Assembly: GCF_015354505.1 (NCBI RefSeq)
Contig: NZ_JACAFP010000001.1
Location: 214,117-278,116, forward strand
Origin: Microbacterium sp. UFMG61
GTDB taxonomy: Bacteria; Actinomycetota; Actinomycetes; Actinomycetales; Microbacteriaceae
Reading direction: 5' to 3'
Length of the DNA stretch: 64,000 bases
Below the pieces are notes generated by a model. It worked only from the letters and a program-made list of their open reading frames with translations, had not been told where the DNA came from and made no database searches. Within the stretch, counting starts at the first letter, position 1; every line of letters starts with the position of its first letter. The position numbers and the translations under genes are program-made. This document shows, piece after piece, positions 17,944 to 26,664 of the stretch.

Positions 17944-19307
17944 CGTGCGGCACTGCTCTCGGGTGTCTGGGGAGTCTGGGGCGGTCGGGGATCCTGGATC
18001 GCCGGGGCATCCTGGGTCGTCGAGGAGCCCGGGGGTGCCGAAGCATCCTGAGCCGGTCGCGGAGCCGAGTCGTCGAGGGGGACCCGGGCGCGCACGCGCA
18101 GACCGCCCGTGAGGCGGGGCGTGACCTCGAGGGTGCCGCCCGACGCCGCGGCCCGCTCCCGCATGCCGAGTTGGCCGAGTCCGGGGCGAAGAGCCGCGAT
18201 CGCGCGTCCCGTGTTCACGATCTCGACCTCCACACCGTGCTGGTCATAGCGCACCCGCACATCGGCCGTCGCTCCGGTGCCCGCGTGACGGCGAGCATTC
18301 GTGAGCGACTCCTGGGCGATGCGGTAGAGGTTGACCGCGACGACCGACGGCACCGGCAGGGGATCGCCGATCACGGCGTAGTCGGTGGGCAGCCCCGCCT
18401 CGGTCGACGCCGCCACGAGCTCGGCGATGTCGTCGAGCGCGACGGTCGACGAGGCATCCGTCGTCTCGCCGCCGGGGGTCCGCAGCGTCTCGAGCAGCTG
18501 TCGCAACTCGTGGATCGCGTCGCGCGCCGAGCCCTCGATGCCGGTCAGGATGCTCTTCGTCTTCTCGGGGTCCTGATCGATCACGAGCCGGGCGGCGCCC
18601 GCCTGCACCCCCATGACCGACACATGATGCGCGACGACGTCGTGCAGCTCACGGGCGATGCGCACGCGATCGAGGGCGACTGCCTGCGCGGCCGTGACCT
18701 CGCGCTGCTGCTCGAGTTCGGCGGTGCGCTGCTCGAGCACCGCGCGCTCCTGAGCGGCGTTCCACGATCGCTCGCCGAAGTAGTACGCGCCGGCGAAGTA
18801 CAGCACGTTCAGCAGCAGCTGGATCAGCATGAATGCCAGGTACGGCGAGAGCAGTCCCGCGGCGACCTCGGCCTTCTCGGCCTCCTCGATGGCCGTGTGA
18901 TACATCGTGATGAGCAGCCAGATGAACATGCCGACGATGATCGCCACGCGCACGACCATGGCCGCGCGGCGGTTGTTCATCCAGGCGCCGACCGTGTACA
19001 GCGAGACGAACATCGCGATGTTGCCCACGTAGATCTCGGGCACCTGGAAGGTGATGGCGAGGAAGTACGCGACGCACACCGCGATCGCGACGGCGGCCGG
19101 CCAGCGGCGCCGCCAGCCGAGCGGAGCCGTGACCGCGAGCGCGTAGAGGAGGGCGGTCCACTCGGGGGCCCGTGTGTCGCCGTAGATGTCGGCGACCGTG
19201 GAGAGTGCGGCGCTGAGGATCGCGCCGACGAACATGATCGCGGCCAGAACCAGGTCACCGCGCTGCTCGCGGACGCTGGGGAGGCGGGTGAACGGCGCGG
19301 CAGGCAT
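17940..19307 (-). CDS. Sensor histidine kinase (NarX/DesK-type, HisKA_3)
   Basis: A 455-residue kinase. The N-terminal half has about five to six membrane segments (20-178) and little extracellular sequence, suggesting sensing at the membrane. A dimerisation helix follows with phosphoacceptor H222 in RIARELHDVVAHH, then an ATPase domain with NLYRIAQESLTNARRHA (N box) and GLGQLGMRERAAA (G box). The last ~40 residues are a Pro/Gln/Ser-rich tail. TACGGT 6 nt before the ATG predicts a leaderless mRNA and supports this start. It is coupled to the response regulator gene. Confidence 0.93.
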   Translation of the reverse strand: MPAAPFTRLPSVREQRGDLVLAAIMFVGAILSAALSTVADIYGDTRAPEWTALLYALAVTAPLGWRRRWPAAVAIAVCVAYFLAITFQVPEIYVGNIAMFVSLYTVGAWMNNRRAAMVVRVAIIVGMFIWLLITMYHTAIEEAEKAEVAAGLLSPYLAFMLIQLLLNVLYFAGAYYFGERSWNAAQERAVLEQRTAELEQQREVTAAQAVALDRVRIARELHDVVAHHVSVMGVQAGAARLVIDQDPEKTKSILTGIEGSARDAIHELRQLLETLRTPGGETTDASSTVALDDIAELVAASTEAGLPTDYAVIGDPLPVPSVVAVNLYRIAQESLTNARRHAGTGATADVRVRYDQHGVEVEIVNTGRAIAALRPGLGQLGMRERAAASGGTLEVTPRLTGGLRVRARVPLDDSAPRPAQDASAPPGSSTTQDAPAIQDPRPPQTPQTPESSAAR

Positions 19308-19452
19308 TCCCCCACCGTAGAGCCGGGGCGGATGCGACGGCATCCCCCGCACGACGGATCGTATGGGGGCTCCCGCACTGTCATGGGCGGCCATCTCCGT
19401 GAAGGGCGGAGCTTCCGCGGTCGAACCTCCGCCCATCGCCGAGTTCTCCGCC

Positions 19453-19556
19453 CGCCGCGGGTGCGCACGGCATCTGCCCGACGCGGGTGTGCACGGCAGG
19501 CGCTTGCCGCGGGTGCACACGGCATCCGCCCGACGCGGGTGCGCACGGCATCCGCC
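19453..19556 (+). repeat. Four 26-bp tandem repeats in front of the MFS gene
   Basis: Four consecutive 26-bp units share the core CGCGGGTGYRCACGGCAKS. The unit centre GTGCGCAC or GTGTGCAC is close to palindromic. The array lies in the 263-bp divergent region between the sensor kinase and the MFS transporter, ending 14 bp before the MFS start codon. The other half of this region holds a GGGCGGAG/CTCCGCCC inverted repeat (19404-19431). It could bind a regulator; there are no CRISPR-like spacers. Confidence 0.85.
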
Positions 19557-19570
19557 TGGGAGAATCGAGC

Positions 19571-20788
19571 GTGACCTCGACGCCCGCCGCGCTCTCCCCA
19601 CCCTCGGCGCCCTTCGCGCCCCGCCTCGCCCCGCTGTACCTCGCAGGGTTCACCACCGCTTTCGGGGCTCACGGCATCGCCGCAGCACTCGGCGCCGAGA
19701 CCGAGGACATCGGCTGGACCCTGCTCGCGTTCGGTCTGACCCTCGCGCTGTACGACCTCGCCGAGGTGCTGCTCAAGCCGCTGTTCGGTGCGCTCAGCGA
19801 CCGCATCGGCGTGCGCCCGGTGATCATCGGCGGGCTCCTCGCGTTCTCGGCATTCTCCGTGGTCGGCGCCGTCGTCCCGGGCATGCTCGGACTCGTGATC
19901 GGACGCTTCGGTCAGGGAGGTGCGGCATCCGCGTTCTCGCCGTCGTCGTCGGCCGCCGTGGCGAGGCTCACCGACGACGCCACGCGGGGGAAGTACTTCG
20001 GTCGCTACGGATCGTGGAAGAGCCTCGGCTACGCGCTCGGTCCGCTGCTCGGCGCGGTGCTCGTGGTGTGGGGCGGAATGCCGGCGCTGTTCTGGGCGCT
20101 CGCGGTGCTCGGCGTGGTGGCCGCGGGGTGGGTCGCGGTGGCCGTGCCGCGCGTGCCGGTGCTGCCCCGCAGACGGGTGACCCTCGTCAACCTCGGTCGT
20201 GAGCTGACCGCACCCGGATTCCTCGTTCCGACGCTCGTGCTCGCCGCCACCACCGGTGCCCTGGCGGTGGCGGTCGGGTTCCTGCCGCTGCTCGGGCGGC
20301 AGGCCGGACTCGACACGGTCTGGAGCATGGCGATCGTCACGGTGCTCGCGATCGCGTCGAGCGTCGCGCAGCCGTTCGTCGGGGCCGCGCACGATCGGGG
20401 AAGGGTCTCGGTGCGCCTCGCCGCTGTGGGCGGACTCACCCTGATCACCCTGGGCATCGCGCTCGCCGCGCTCACCCACCACCCCGTGGCGCTCGTCGCG
20501 ACCGCGCTGCTGGTGGGACTCGGCGTCGGCACCGCGACACCCGTCGCGTTCTCGCACCTCGCGGCATCCACACCGCCGGACCGGATGGGGCGCACGATGG
20601 GCAGCGCCGAGCTCGGGCGGGAGCTGGGGGACGCCGGTGGGCCGCTCGTCGCGGGCGCGGTGGCGACGGCATCCGTTCCCGGCGTCGGCCTCGGGGTCGT
20701 CGCCGCTCTCACCGCCGGCGCCGGAGCACTCGCGCTGGTGGGGCTGCGGCGTCACACGGACTTGCCGGCCTCGGGAGACTCGGGATGA
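19571..20788 (+). CDS. MFS transporter
   Basis: A 405-residue protein with 12 predicted membrane segments and the MFS motif after TM2, LKPLFGALSDRIGVRPVII (a G-x-x-x-D-R-x-G-x-R type motif A). A second motif A-like loop, FVGAAHDRGRVSVRL, marks the second half. It resembles drug/sugar antiporter-type MFS carriers, substrate unknown. GTG at 19571 is preceded by GGGAG and a GAGAAT hexamer 5 nt upstream. Upstream in-frame ATGs fall in the tandem-repeat array and give repeat-derived residues, so I rejected them. Confidence 0.9.
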   Translation: MTSTPAALSPPSAPFAPRLAPLYLAGFTTAFGAHGIAAALGAETEDIGWTLLAFGLTLALYDLAEVLLKPLFGALSDRIGVRPVIIGGLLAFSAFSVVGAVVPGMLGLVIGRFGQGGAASAFSPSSSAAVARLTDDATRGKYFGRYGSWKSLGYALGPLLGAVLVVWGGMPALFWALAVLGVVAAGWVAVAVPRVPVLPRRRVTLVNLGRELTAPGFLVPTLVLAATTGALAVAVGFLPLLGRQAGLDTVWSMAIVTVLAIASSVAQPFVGAAHDRGRVSVRLAAVGGLTLITLGIALAALTHHPVALVATALLVGLGVGTATPVAFSHLAASTPPDRMGRTMGSAELGRELGDAGGPLVAGAVATASVPGVGLGVVAALTAGAGALALVGLRRHTDLPASGDSG

Positions 20789-20844
20789 GCGCATAGTGTG
20801 AGCCCTGTGATCGTGCAGGATCTCTCCCGCAAAGGAGCACCTTG

Positions 20845-20940
20845 ATGATCGGACGCATCCTGATCGACCTCTTCCTGGCCCTCGACGGAGTCACCCAGGG
20901 CCCGGATCGGGTGCCGGAGGTCGGGACGTTCGAGGACTGA
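20845..20940 (+). pseudogene. N-terminal remnant of a dihydrofolate reductase/RibD-C family gene
   Basis: A 31-codon frame with a good ribosome-binding site (AAAGGAG, 20831-20837), encoding MIGRILIDLFLALDGVTQGP and then a proline/valine stretch before the stop. The sequence LFLALDGVTQGP is characteristic of the first strand and loop of RibD-C/dihydrofolate-reductase-like proteins (usually about 180-200 residues, x-F-x-S-LDGV-x-x). The rest of the domain is absent in all frames downstream. I read it as a remnant; translation as a micropeptide cannot be excluded. The following 139 bp hold only the leader of the next gene (a TAGCTT hexamer and a short GC dyad). Confidence 0.65.
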
Positions 20941-21079
20941 TGCTAAATATCGCCCCGCTTCTTCCCTGCTGCACGGTGATCGGATAGCTTCAACCCCACG
21001 CGGCCGCATCGGCAGCGGTTCCGAGGTCCGGCGCAGGGTTCACTCACGGCGTGCTCGACCTCCGTCGGAGGGTGGGACT

Positions 21080-23044
21080 ATGGCGCAACGACGCGCTCTG
21101 ATTCATGCAGTCCTGGGTGGGGTGGCGGCGATCGCACTCGCACTCGGGGGAGCGACGGCAGCGGGAGCGGTGGAGGATGACCCCGCGACGGGCGCGGGCG
21201 CGGTAGCGGACGTGGTGGCTGCGGCCGCCGACGAAACCGCCGACCCGCTCGACGGCGTCGCCGACGGTGAGGATGTCGACGTCGACGTCGACGTCGACAC
21301 GGCACCTGCTTCAGCCGTCGTCGAGGAAGCACCGGCATCTGCATCGGCACCGGCGCTGATACCGACCCCCGCAGTGATTCCGCCACCGCCACCCGTGCCA
21401 CAAGGCATAGGAACGATCAGCGGCACAGTGACGCGCGAAGACGACGGAGCTCCGATCTCCGGGGTCAGCGTATCGCTGACCGGGAGTGGGTGGGTGACCC
21501 CGTCGGTCGCCACCGACGCGAACGGCGACTACACCTTGAGTGGACTCGCGGACGATTCCTACGTCGTGTCCTTCTTCGCCGGAGGAGGAACGAACCTCGT
21601 GCGCGAGTACTGGCAAGGCGTCACGGACTTCTCGGCCGCCACGCCTGTCGTCATCACGGGCGGCGCGTCGGTCACCGACATCGACGCTTCGCTGCGTGCC
21701 GGAGGCGCCATCGAGGGTGTCGTCACGCGAGCGCAGGATGGTTCCCCGGTTGCCGAGGCTGACGTCTCGGCGCTCAACGCGAACAACGAGATCGTTGCGT
21801 CCACGCAAGCCGACACCGCGGGAGAGTACCGCCTCGGCGGACTTCCTGCGGGCGCATACCGCTTACGCTTCGGCTCGCCTGACCCGGGGCTCGTCTCCGA
21901 ATACTGGAGCAACGCATACAGCTGGGACACAGCGACGCCCGTCACGATCGCCGGGGCGCAGGTGATCATGAATGTGGATGCCGCGCTCGACTCCGTCGGC
22001 TACATCAGCGGCACCGTGACGAAGAGCGCCGACGGGACTCCAGCTTTCGGTTCTGTCATGGTCAGCGGCATCGACCGGGACATGCGCGTCGTCGCGATCA
22101 ACGGTGACGGGAGTTATCGAGCAGCCGTCGCACCGGGGACCTATGTCGTGCACTTCGACGCATTCGATTCCGGCCTGCTCGACGAGTACTGGGAGGATGC
22201 CGCCACCGAGGAGGCCGCGACTCCAGTGGTCGTCGAATCTGGCGATGACATCACAGGCACAGACGCTCAGCTCGAATCAGCCGCGACAGTCACCGGCACC
22301 GTCACGATCGTGAGCTCGGAGGACCGCGAGATCCTCGTCGAAACCTGGGATGGTGATGAGCGTGTCGGATATGTGATCGCCGACGGCAAGACGGGGTCAT
22401 ACACGCTCAACGTCCCCGCGGGAACGTACATCCTCAAGGCATCCGTGACCTTCTACGACGACAGCCCGACGATGGCCAAGCCGCAGTTCTACGACGGCGT
22501 CGAGACGGCGGATCTCGCGACTCCCGTGACGGCGGCAGCGTCCACGACAGTGGACGGCATCGACTTCACGCTCGTGCCCATCACGAAGTCGGAGCCGGAG
22601 CCGGAGCCGGAGCCGGAGCTAGAACCCGGGCCGGCTCTCGCGCTCTCAACGGGGTCGATCCGTGCCGGCAGCGACATCGACGTGTCGGGTACGGGGTTCG
22701 CCCCTGGCGCGAAGATCGCTTTCGAGTTGCGCTCGGCTCGTCTGGCGTTGGGAACGCTGACCGCCGATGCGAGCGGCGCGATGTCGGGTACCTTCCGCGT
22801 CCCTGCGAGCACGTCCCCCGGAATGCACACGCTCGTGGCGTTGAACGTGCAGTCGGAGGTCGTGGTCAGTGCCCGGCTCCTGGTCACTGCGGCACCCGGC
22901 GCCACGGCCACGGGGACGGTGACAGGCGCCGGCTCCCCACTGGCCAGCACTGGCACCGATGTGCCGGCGTTCGCGGTGATGATGGCATCCGGCCTGCTGC
23001 TCGCCGGCCTGCTGCTTGTTCCTCGTCGCCGCGTACAGAACTGA
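21080..23044 (+). CDS. Surface protein with carboxypeptidase-regulatory-like repeats and an LAXTG sorting signal
   Basis: A 654-residue exported protein. Residues 1-34 form a signal peptide (basic start, hydrophobic core, AGA-VE cleavage region). A low-complexity acidic/Ala/Pro linker follows, with a VDVDVDVD stretch. Four or five tandem beta-sandwich repeats of about 95 residues start with G-x-I-S/E-G-x-V-T and contain Y-x-x-x-x-x-P-G-x-Y-x-V-x-F, typical of carboxypeptidase-regulatory-like or Cna-B-like domains. Then come an E-P repeat stalk, an Ig-like domain (GTGFAPGAKIAFEL) and the terminal anchor LASTG (621-625), hydrophobic helix and RRR. The LAXTG motif suggests class E sortase anchoring. 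Likely a wall-anchored adhesin-like or structural protein; ligand unknown. Confidence 0.85.
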   Translation: MAQRRALIHAVLGGVAAIALALGGATAAGAVEDDPATGAGAVADVVAAAADETADPLDGVADGEDVDVDVDVDTAPASAVVEEAPASASAPALIPTPAVIPPPPPVPQGIGTISGTVTREDDGAPISGVSVSLTGSGWVTPSVATDANGDYTLSGLADDSYVVSFFAGGGTNLVREYWQGVTDFSAATPVVITGGASVTDIDASLRAGGAIEGVVTRAQDGSPVAEADVSALNANNEIVASTQADTAGEYRLGGLPAGAYRLRFGSPDPGLVSEYWSNAYSWDTATPVTIAGAQVIMNVDAALDSVGYISGTVTKSADGTPAFGSVMVSGIDRDMRVVAINGDGSYRAAVAPGTYVVHFDAFDSGLLDEYWEDAATEEAATPVVVESGDDITGTDAQLESAATVTGTVTIVSSEDREILVETWDGDERVGYVIADGKTGSYTLNVPAGTYILKASVTFYDDSPTMAKPQFYDGVETADLATPVTAAASTTVDGIDFTLVPITKSEPEPEPEPELEPGPALALSTGSIRAGSDIDVSGTGFAPGAKIAFELRSARLALGTLTADASGAMSGTFRVPASTSPGMHTLVALNVQSEVVVSARLLVTAAPGATATGTVTGAGSPLASTGTDVPAFAVMMASGLLLAGLLLVPRRRVQN

Positions 23045-23073
23045 CTCGAATGCTGACCTCGTGTCATGTCCGG

Positions 23074-23889
23074 TCAGTCGAACGCGAGCATCCGCTCGAT
23101 CACCCGCGCCACACCGTCGTCGTCGTTCGACGCTGCGGTCTCGTCCGCGGCGTCCTGCACGACGTCGTCGGCTCCGGCCATCGCGACGCCGTGACCGGCC
23201 CACCGGAGCATCTCGACATCGTTGAGGGCATCGCCGAAGGCGACCACACCGGTGCGGTCGATGCCGAGGTGCTCGCACAGGCGCGCCAATCCCGAGGCCT
23301 TCGTGACCCCCTCGGCCATGACCTCGACGAACGGGGCTCCCGAGAGCGTCGCCTCGAAGCCGGTCAGGTCGAGGTCGCGCAACGTCTCGAAGAGCGCGGC
23401 CGGCGCGAGTTCAGGATGCCGGATCACGAACTTCAGGCTCGGAGCGGACACGACCTCGTCGAGCGCCACCCCGCCCATCGTCTCGGGGGCGCGCTTGTGG
23501 TCGGAGAGGTCGGCGATCTCGGCGTAGCCGTGCTGGGCGACGAACGTCTCGCCGCCCTCTCGCACGCTCGCGAACAGCAGGCCGGGGATGCTGGCGCGCA
23601 GCGCCTCGGCCAGGGGGCGGATGGTCTCTGCCGGAAGCTCTTCGGCGAACAGCATCCGTCCGTCGACGAGGTGCGTCGCATAGGCGCCGTTGCTGCACAG
23701 TGCCCATCCGTCGAAACCCGCTCCACCGGCGAGAGCCCGCAGCCCGATCGGCTGGCGCGCCGTGACGGGGACGACGTGGATGCCGCGGGCTCGCGCGGCG
23801 TCGAGCGCCGCTCGGGTGCGGGTGCTCACCTCGGATGCCGTCGTCAGCAGCGTGCCGTCGAGGTCGGTCGCGATCAGGCGGAGCGACAC
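23074..23889 (-). CDS. Cof-type HAD superfamily phosphatase
   Basis: A 271-residue HAD IIB hydrolase with the nucleophile motif LIATDLDGTLL (D9, D11), SNGAY (motif II region), a Cof-type cap domain, and GDALNDVEMLRWAG near the C-terminus (motif IV). These enzymes dephosphorylate sugar phosphates, FMN or PLP; the substrate cannot be told. The GTG start lies 5 bp after the xthA stop, so it is probably co-transcribed with xthA. Confidence 0.9.
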   Translation of the reverse strand: MSLRLIATDLDGTLLTTASEVSTRTRAALDAARARGIHVVPVTARQPIGLRALAGGAGFDGWALCSNGAYATHLVDGRMLFAEELPAETIRPLAEALRASIPGLLFASVREGGETFVAQHGYAEIADLSDHKRAPETMGGVALDEVVSAPSLKFVIRHPELAPAALFETLRDLDLTGFEATLSGAPFVEVMAEGVTKASGLARLCEHLGIDRTGVVAFGDALNDVEMLRWAGHGVAMAGADDVVQDAADETAASNDDDGVARVIERMLAFD

Positions 23890-23894
23890 GGAAA

Positions 23895-24743
23895 TCAGGA
23901 GAAGATCATCGGCAGGTCGTCGTCGTCCTCAGCGCCACCGCCGAGATCGAACTCCACCACGACCGGCACATGGTCGCTGGGCTGCTCGCCCTTGCGCTCG
24001 TCGCGGTGGATCGACGCGCCGGTCACCGCATCTGCAAGCGTCTTCGAGCCGAGCACGAAGTCGATGCGCACACCCTCGTTGCGAGGGAACTTCAGCCGCT
24101 GGTAGTCCCAGTACGTGAAGCCCTCGGGGATCAACGGGCGCACGACGTCGGTGAGTCCCGCATCGGCGAACGCGAAGAAGGCCTGGCGCTCCTCCGGCGA
24201 GACGTGCGTGGAGACGCCCTCGACGATGTCGGGGTCGCCGTTGTCCTTGTCGAACGGGATGATGTTGAAGTCGCCGACCAGCGCGAGGGGCAGGTCGGGG
24301 TTCGCGGCGAGCTCGGCCGCCGTCGCCTTCTTCAGCTCCTCGAGCCAGTGCAGCTTGTAGGCGTAGTGCGGGTCTCCGAGGGCGCGGCCGTTGGGCACGT
24401 ACAGGCTCCACACGCGCACGCCGTCGACGAGAACGCCGAGGGCGCGCGCCTCGAGCGGAGCATCCGGACCCTCATGGCCCTTGGCGAAGCCCGGCATGCC
24501 GTCGAACGCGGTGCGCACATCGGTGACCGGCAGGCGGCTCGCGATCGCGACGCCGTTCCACTGATTCAGTCCGTGCACCTCGACGTGGTACCCGGCCTCT
24601 TCGAACGGCCCGTAGGGGAACTGCTCGGGTTTGCACTTGATCTCCTGCATCGCCAGCACGTCGATGTCCTCACGGACGGCGAACTCGACAGTGCGGGTGA
24701 CACGGGTGCGGATGGAGTTGACGTTCCAGGTGGCCAAGCGCAT
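23895..24743 (-). CDS. xthA: Exodeoxyribonuclease III / AP endonuclease
   Basis: A 282-residue exonuclease III-family DNA repair enzyme. Visible motifs are TWNVNSIRTRV, DVLAMQEIKC (metal-binding Glu), YHVEVHGLNQWNGVAIASR, VGDFNI and the C-terminal PSDHVPVVVEF with the catalytic Asp-His pair. It nicks abasic sites and trims 3' ends. TAGGCT lies 6 nt before the ATG (leaderless). It is divergent from pyrE across only 37 bp, so the two promoters overlap. Confidence 0.93.
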   Translation of the reverse strand: MRLATWNVNSIRTRVTRTVEFAVREDIDVLAMQEIKCKPEQFPYGPFEEAGYHVEVHGLNQWNGVAIASRLPVTDVRTAFDGMPGFAKGHEGPDAPLEARALGVLVDGVRVWSLYVPNGRALGDPHYAYKLHWLEELKKATAAELAANPDLPLALVGDFNIIPFDKDNGDPDIVEGVSTHVSPEERQAFFAFADAGLTDVVRPLIPEGFTYWDYQRLKFPRNEGVRIDFVLGSKTLADAVTGASIHRDERKGEQPSDHVPVVVEFDLGGGAEDDDDLPMIFS

Positions 24744-24780
24744 GCGTCAAGCCTAGAGCCCACCTCCTACACTGGATGCC

Positions 24781-25341
24781 GTGACCGCACTCGACGCAGA
24801 CCGCCAGACCCTCCTCGACCTGATCAAGGACGAGGCCGTGTTCCACGGAGACTTCACCCTCTCGAGCGGCAAGAAGGCGACGTACTACGTCGACATGCGC
24901 AAGCTCACCCTCGACCACCGTGCCGCTCCCGCGATCGGTCGCATCATGCTCGATCTGATCGGCGACCTCGATGTGGTCGCGGTCGGAGGTCTGACGCTCG
25001 GTGCAGACCCGATCGCGAACTCGGTGCTGCACGCCTCGGTCGCCGCCGACAAGCCGCTCGACGCCTTCGTGGTGCGCAAGGAGCCGAAGGACCACGGCCG
25101 CGGCCGTCAGATCGAGGGCGCCGACGTCAAGGGCAAGCGCGTCGTCGTGCTCGAAGACACCTCGACCACCGGCCAGTCCGCGCTCAAGGCCGTCGAGGCC
25201 CTGCGCAAGGAGGGTGCCGAGATCGTCGCGGTCGCGGTGATCGTCGACCGCAAGACCGGCGCCCAGGCCGCGATCGAAGCCGAGGGTCTCGAATGGCGTG
25301 CCGCCTTCGACCTCGACGACCTCGGACTCGACCCCCAGTGA
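24781..25341 (+). CDS. pyrE: Orotate phosphoribosyltransferase
   Basis: A 186-residue enzyme of pyrimidine synthesis converting orotate and PRPP to OMP. The N-terminal part has HGDFTLSSGKKATYYVDMR, the central loop VVRKEPKDHGRGRQIEG contains the catalytic Lys and the R-G-R/K element, and the PRPP-binding motif is VVVLEDTSTTGQSA. GTG at 24781 with TACACT 7 nt upstream indicates a leaderless mRNA. The stop overlaps the GTG start of the ROK kinase (GTGA). Confidence 0.93.
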   Translation: MTALDADRQTLLDLIKDEAVFHGDFTLSSGKKATYYVDMRKLTLDHRAAPAIGRIMLDLIGDLDVVAVGGLTLGADPIANSVLHASVAADKPLDAFVVRKEPKDHGRGRQIEGADVKGKRVVVLEDTSTTGQSALKAVEALRKEGAEIVAVAVIVDRKTGAQAAIEAEGLEWRAAFDLDDLGLDPQ

Positions 25342-26240
25342 CCCGCTACGCGCTCGCGGTCGACGTCGGCGGCACCAAGATGGAGGCCGCGCTCGTCGAT
25401 GAGCACGGCACTCTCGTCGACGGCAGTCGTTCGCGTCAGGCGACCGGTCGTGAGGCGACGCTCGATTCGCTGAATCTCGCCGTGGTCGCGATCGTGACGC
25501 ACGCCCTCGCCGCGCTTCCCGCAGATGCCGAGCTCGTCGGCGCGGGGGCAGGCAGCGCCGGACCGATCGACCGCGGAGCCGGCGCGATCATGCCGGTGAA
25601 CATGCCGCTCGCCCGCGGCTTCGGTCTCGCAGAGTCGGTGCGCGCCGCGGCATCCGCGGTGCTCGGCCGTGACGTGCCGACGATCATGGGTCATGACGGC
25701 GGTGCACTCGCTCTTGCGGAGGCATGGCTCGGTGCGACCCAGGATGCCGGTGCATCACTGTCGATCGTCGTCTCGACCGGCGTCGGCGGAGGATTCGTGG
25801 TGAACGGCGCGTACATCCCCGGCGCCACCGGCAACGCCGGGCACCTGGGGCAGGTGCGGCGCGAAGGAGGACTCACGCTCGAAGAGATCGCCTCGGGCCC
25901 CGCGAGCGCCGCGTGGGCGCAGCAGCAGGGCTGGGCCGGTGCCACCGGCGAGGACCTGGCGCGGGATGCCGCGGCAGGCGACACCATCGCCCGCGCCGCG
26001 ATCGAACGTTCCGCGAAGGCCGTCGGCGAGGCTCTCGCTGACGCGGCGACTCTGGTCGACCTCGACGTGGTCGCGATCGGCGGCGGGTTCTCGCGGGTCT
26101 CGGCCGACTACATCGACCTCGTGCAGCAGGCCCTCACCGCGAGCGCCGCGCACGAGTACTCGCGTCGCACGCGCGTGGTGCGCTCAGGGCTCGGTGACGA
26201 GGGGCCGCTCATCGGCGCTGCGGCGCTCGTCCTGCGCTGA
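25338..26240 (+). CDS. ROK family sugar kinase without the usual zinc-binding cysteines
   Basis: A 300-residue ROK protein with ATP-binding VDVGGTKMEAAL, GAGSAGPIDRGAG, a GHDGGALALAEAW segment (catalytic Asp) and SIVVSTGVGGGFVVNGAYI (second phosphate motif). Most ROK kinases carry C-x-C-G-x-x-G-C-x-E after the conserved GH; here GHLGQVRREGGLTLEEIASG has no cysteine. No helix-turn-helix domain is present, so it is a kinase and not a ROK repressor. Translation is coupled to pyrE by a 4-bp overlap. Possible substrates are glucose, N-acetylglucosamine or N-acetylmannosamine; unresolved. Confidence 0.88.
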   Translation: MTRYALAVDVGGTKMEAALVDEHGTLVDGSRSRQATGREATLDSLNLAVVAIVTHALAALPADAELVGAGAGSAGPIDRGAGAIMPVNMPLARGFGLAESVRAAASAVLGRDVPTIMGHDGGALALAEAWLGATQDAGASLSIVVSTGVGGGFVVNGAYIPGATGNAGHLGQVRREGGLTLEEIASGPASAAWAQQQGWAGATGEDLARDAAAGDTIARAAIERSAKAVGEALADAATLVDLDVVAIGGGFSRVSADYIDLVQQALTASAAHEYSRRTRVVRSGLGDEGPLIGAAALVLR

Positions 26241-26271
26241 GTCGCGACTCGGCCGCACTCCGCGGGCTGTC

Positions 26272-26664
26272 TCAGCGGGGCGCGACGATCAGGTGGCGCT
26301 GCGGCCCTTCGAGTCGAGCCACCGCGACCTTGAGTTCGGTCGTCTCGGCGGCGACTGCATCGATGCGTGCGGCCAGCCGTTCTTCCACGCCGTCGATTCG
26401 TGCGGTGAGTTTCTCTTCCACTCCGTCGATGCGTGCGGTGAGCCTCTGTTCCACTCCGTCGATACGGGCACCGAGTCCGTCGATACGGGCACCGAGTCCG
26501 TCGATACGGGCACCGAGCGACGTCTCGCTGCCGACGAGGTCGGCGCGCAAGGCGTCGGTGCGACGGATGCACCAGGCGAAGCCCGCGAACATGAGGCTGC
26601 CCTGTGTCAGCAGCAGGCCGACTGCGCTGAGGACGATCGTGATGATCTCGGCGGACACGAACAT
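26272..26664 (-). CDS. Small membrane-anchored coiled-coil repeat protein (paralog 1)
   Basis: A 130-residue protein of unknown function. One hydrophobic segment (about 6-30, [20 protein letters not shown]) is followed by a coiled coil built from repeats: three 7-residue units ([14 protein letters not shown]) and three 11-residue units ([11 protein letters not shown] type). It ends with [18 protein letters not shown]. The topology suggests an inner-membrane anchor with a cytoplasmic coiled coil that oligomerises. It shares its -10/start context (CAGAAT-GGGAGC-ATG), its 11-residue periodicity and the C-terminal ARLEGP with the gene at 48463. An upstream in-frame ATG (26778) would lie before the -10 and was rejected. 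Confidence 0.8.
   Translation of the reverse strand: MFVSAEIITIVLSAVGLLLTQGSLMFAGFAWCIRRTDALRADLVGSETSLGARIDGLGARIDGLGARIDGVEQRLTARIDGVEEKLTARIDGVEERLAARIDAVAAETTELKVAVARLEGPQRHLIVAPR
26359..26520 (-). repeat. 33-bp and 21-bp tandem repeats coding the coiled coil of paralog 1
   Basis: Three 33-bp units (26359-26457) and three 21-bp units (26458-26520), the latter almost identical, encode the 11-residue and 7-residue coiled-coil repeats. Such arrays can gain or lose units by slippage without changing frame. Confidence 0.85.

Noticed and set aside
19453..19556. Possible CRISPR array or extended coding region of the MFS gene
   Set aside because: Units abut each other without spacers, and the encoded peptides are repeat-derived in every frame; the GTG at 19571 is the better start.
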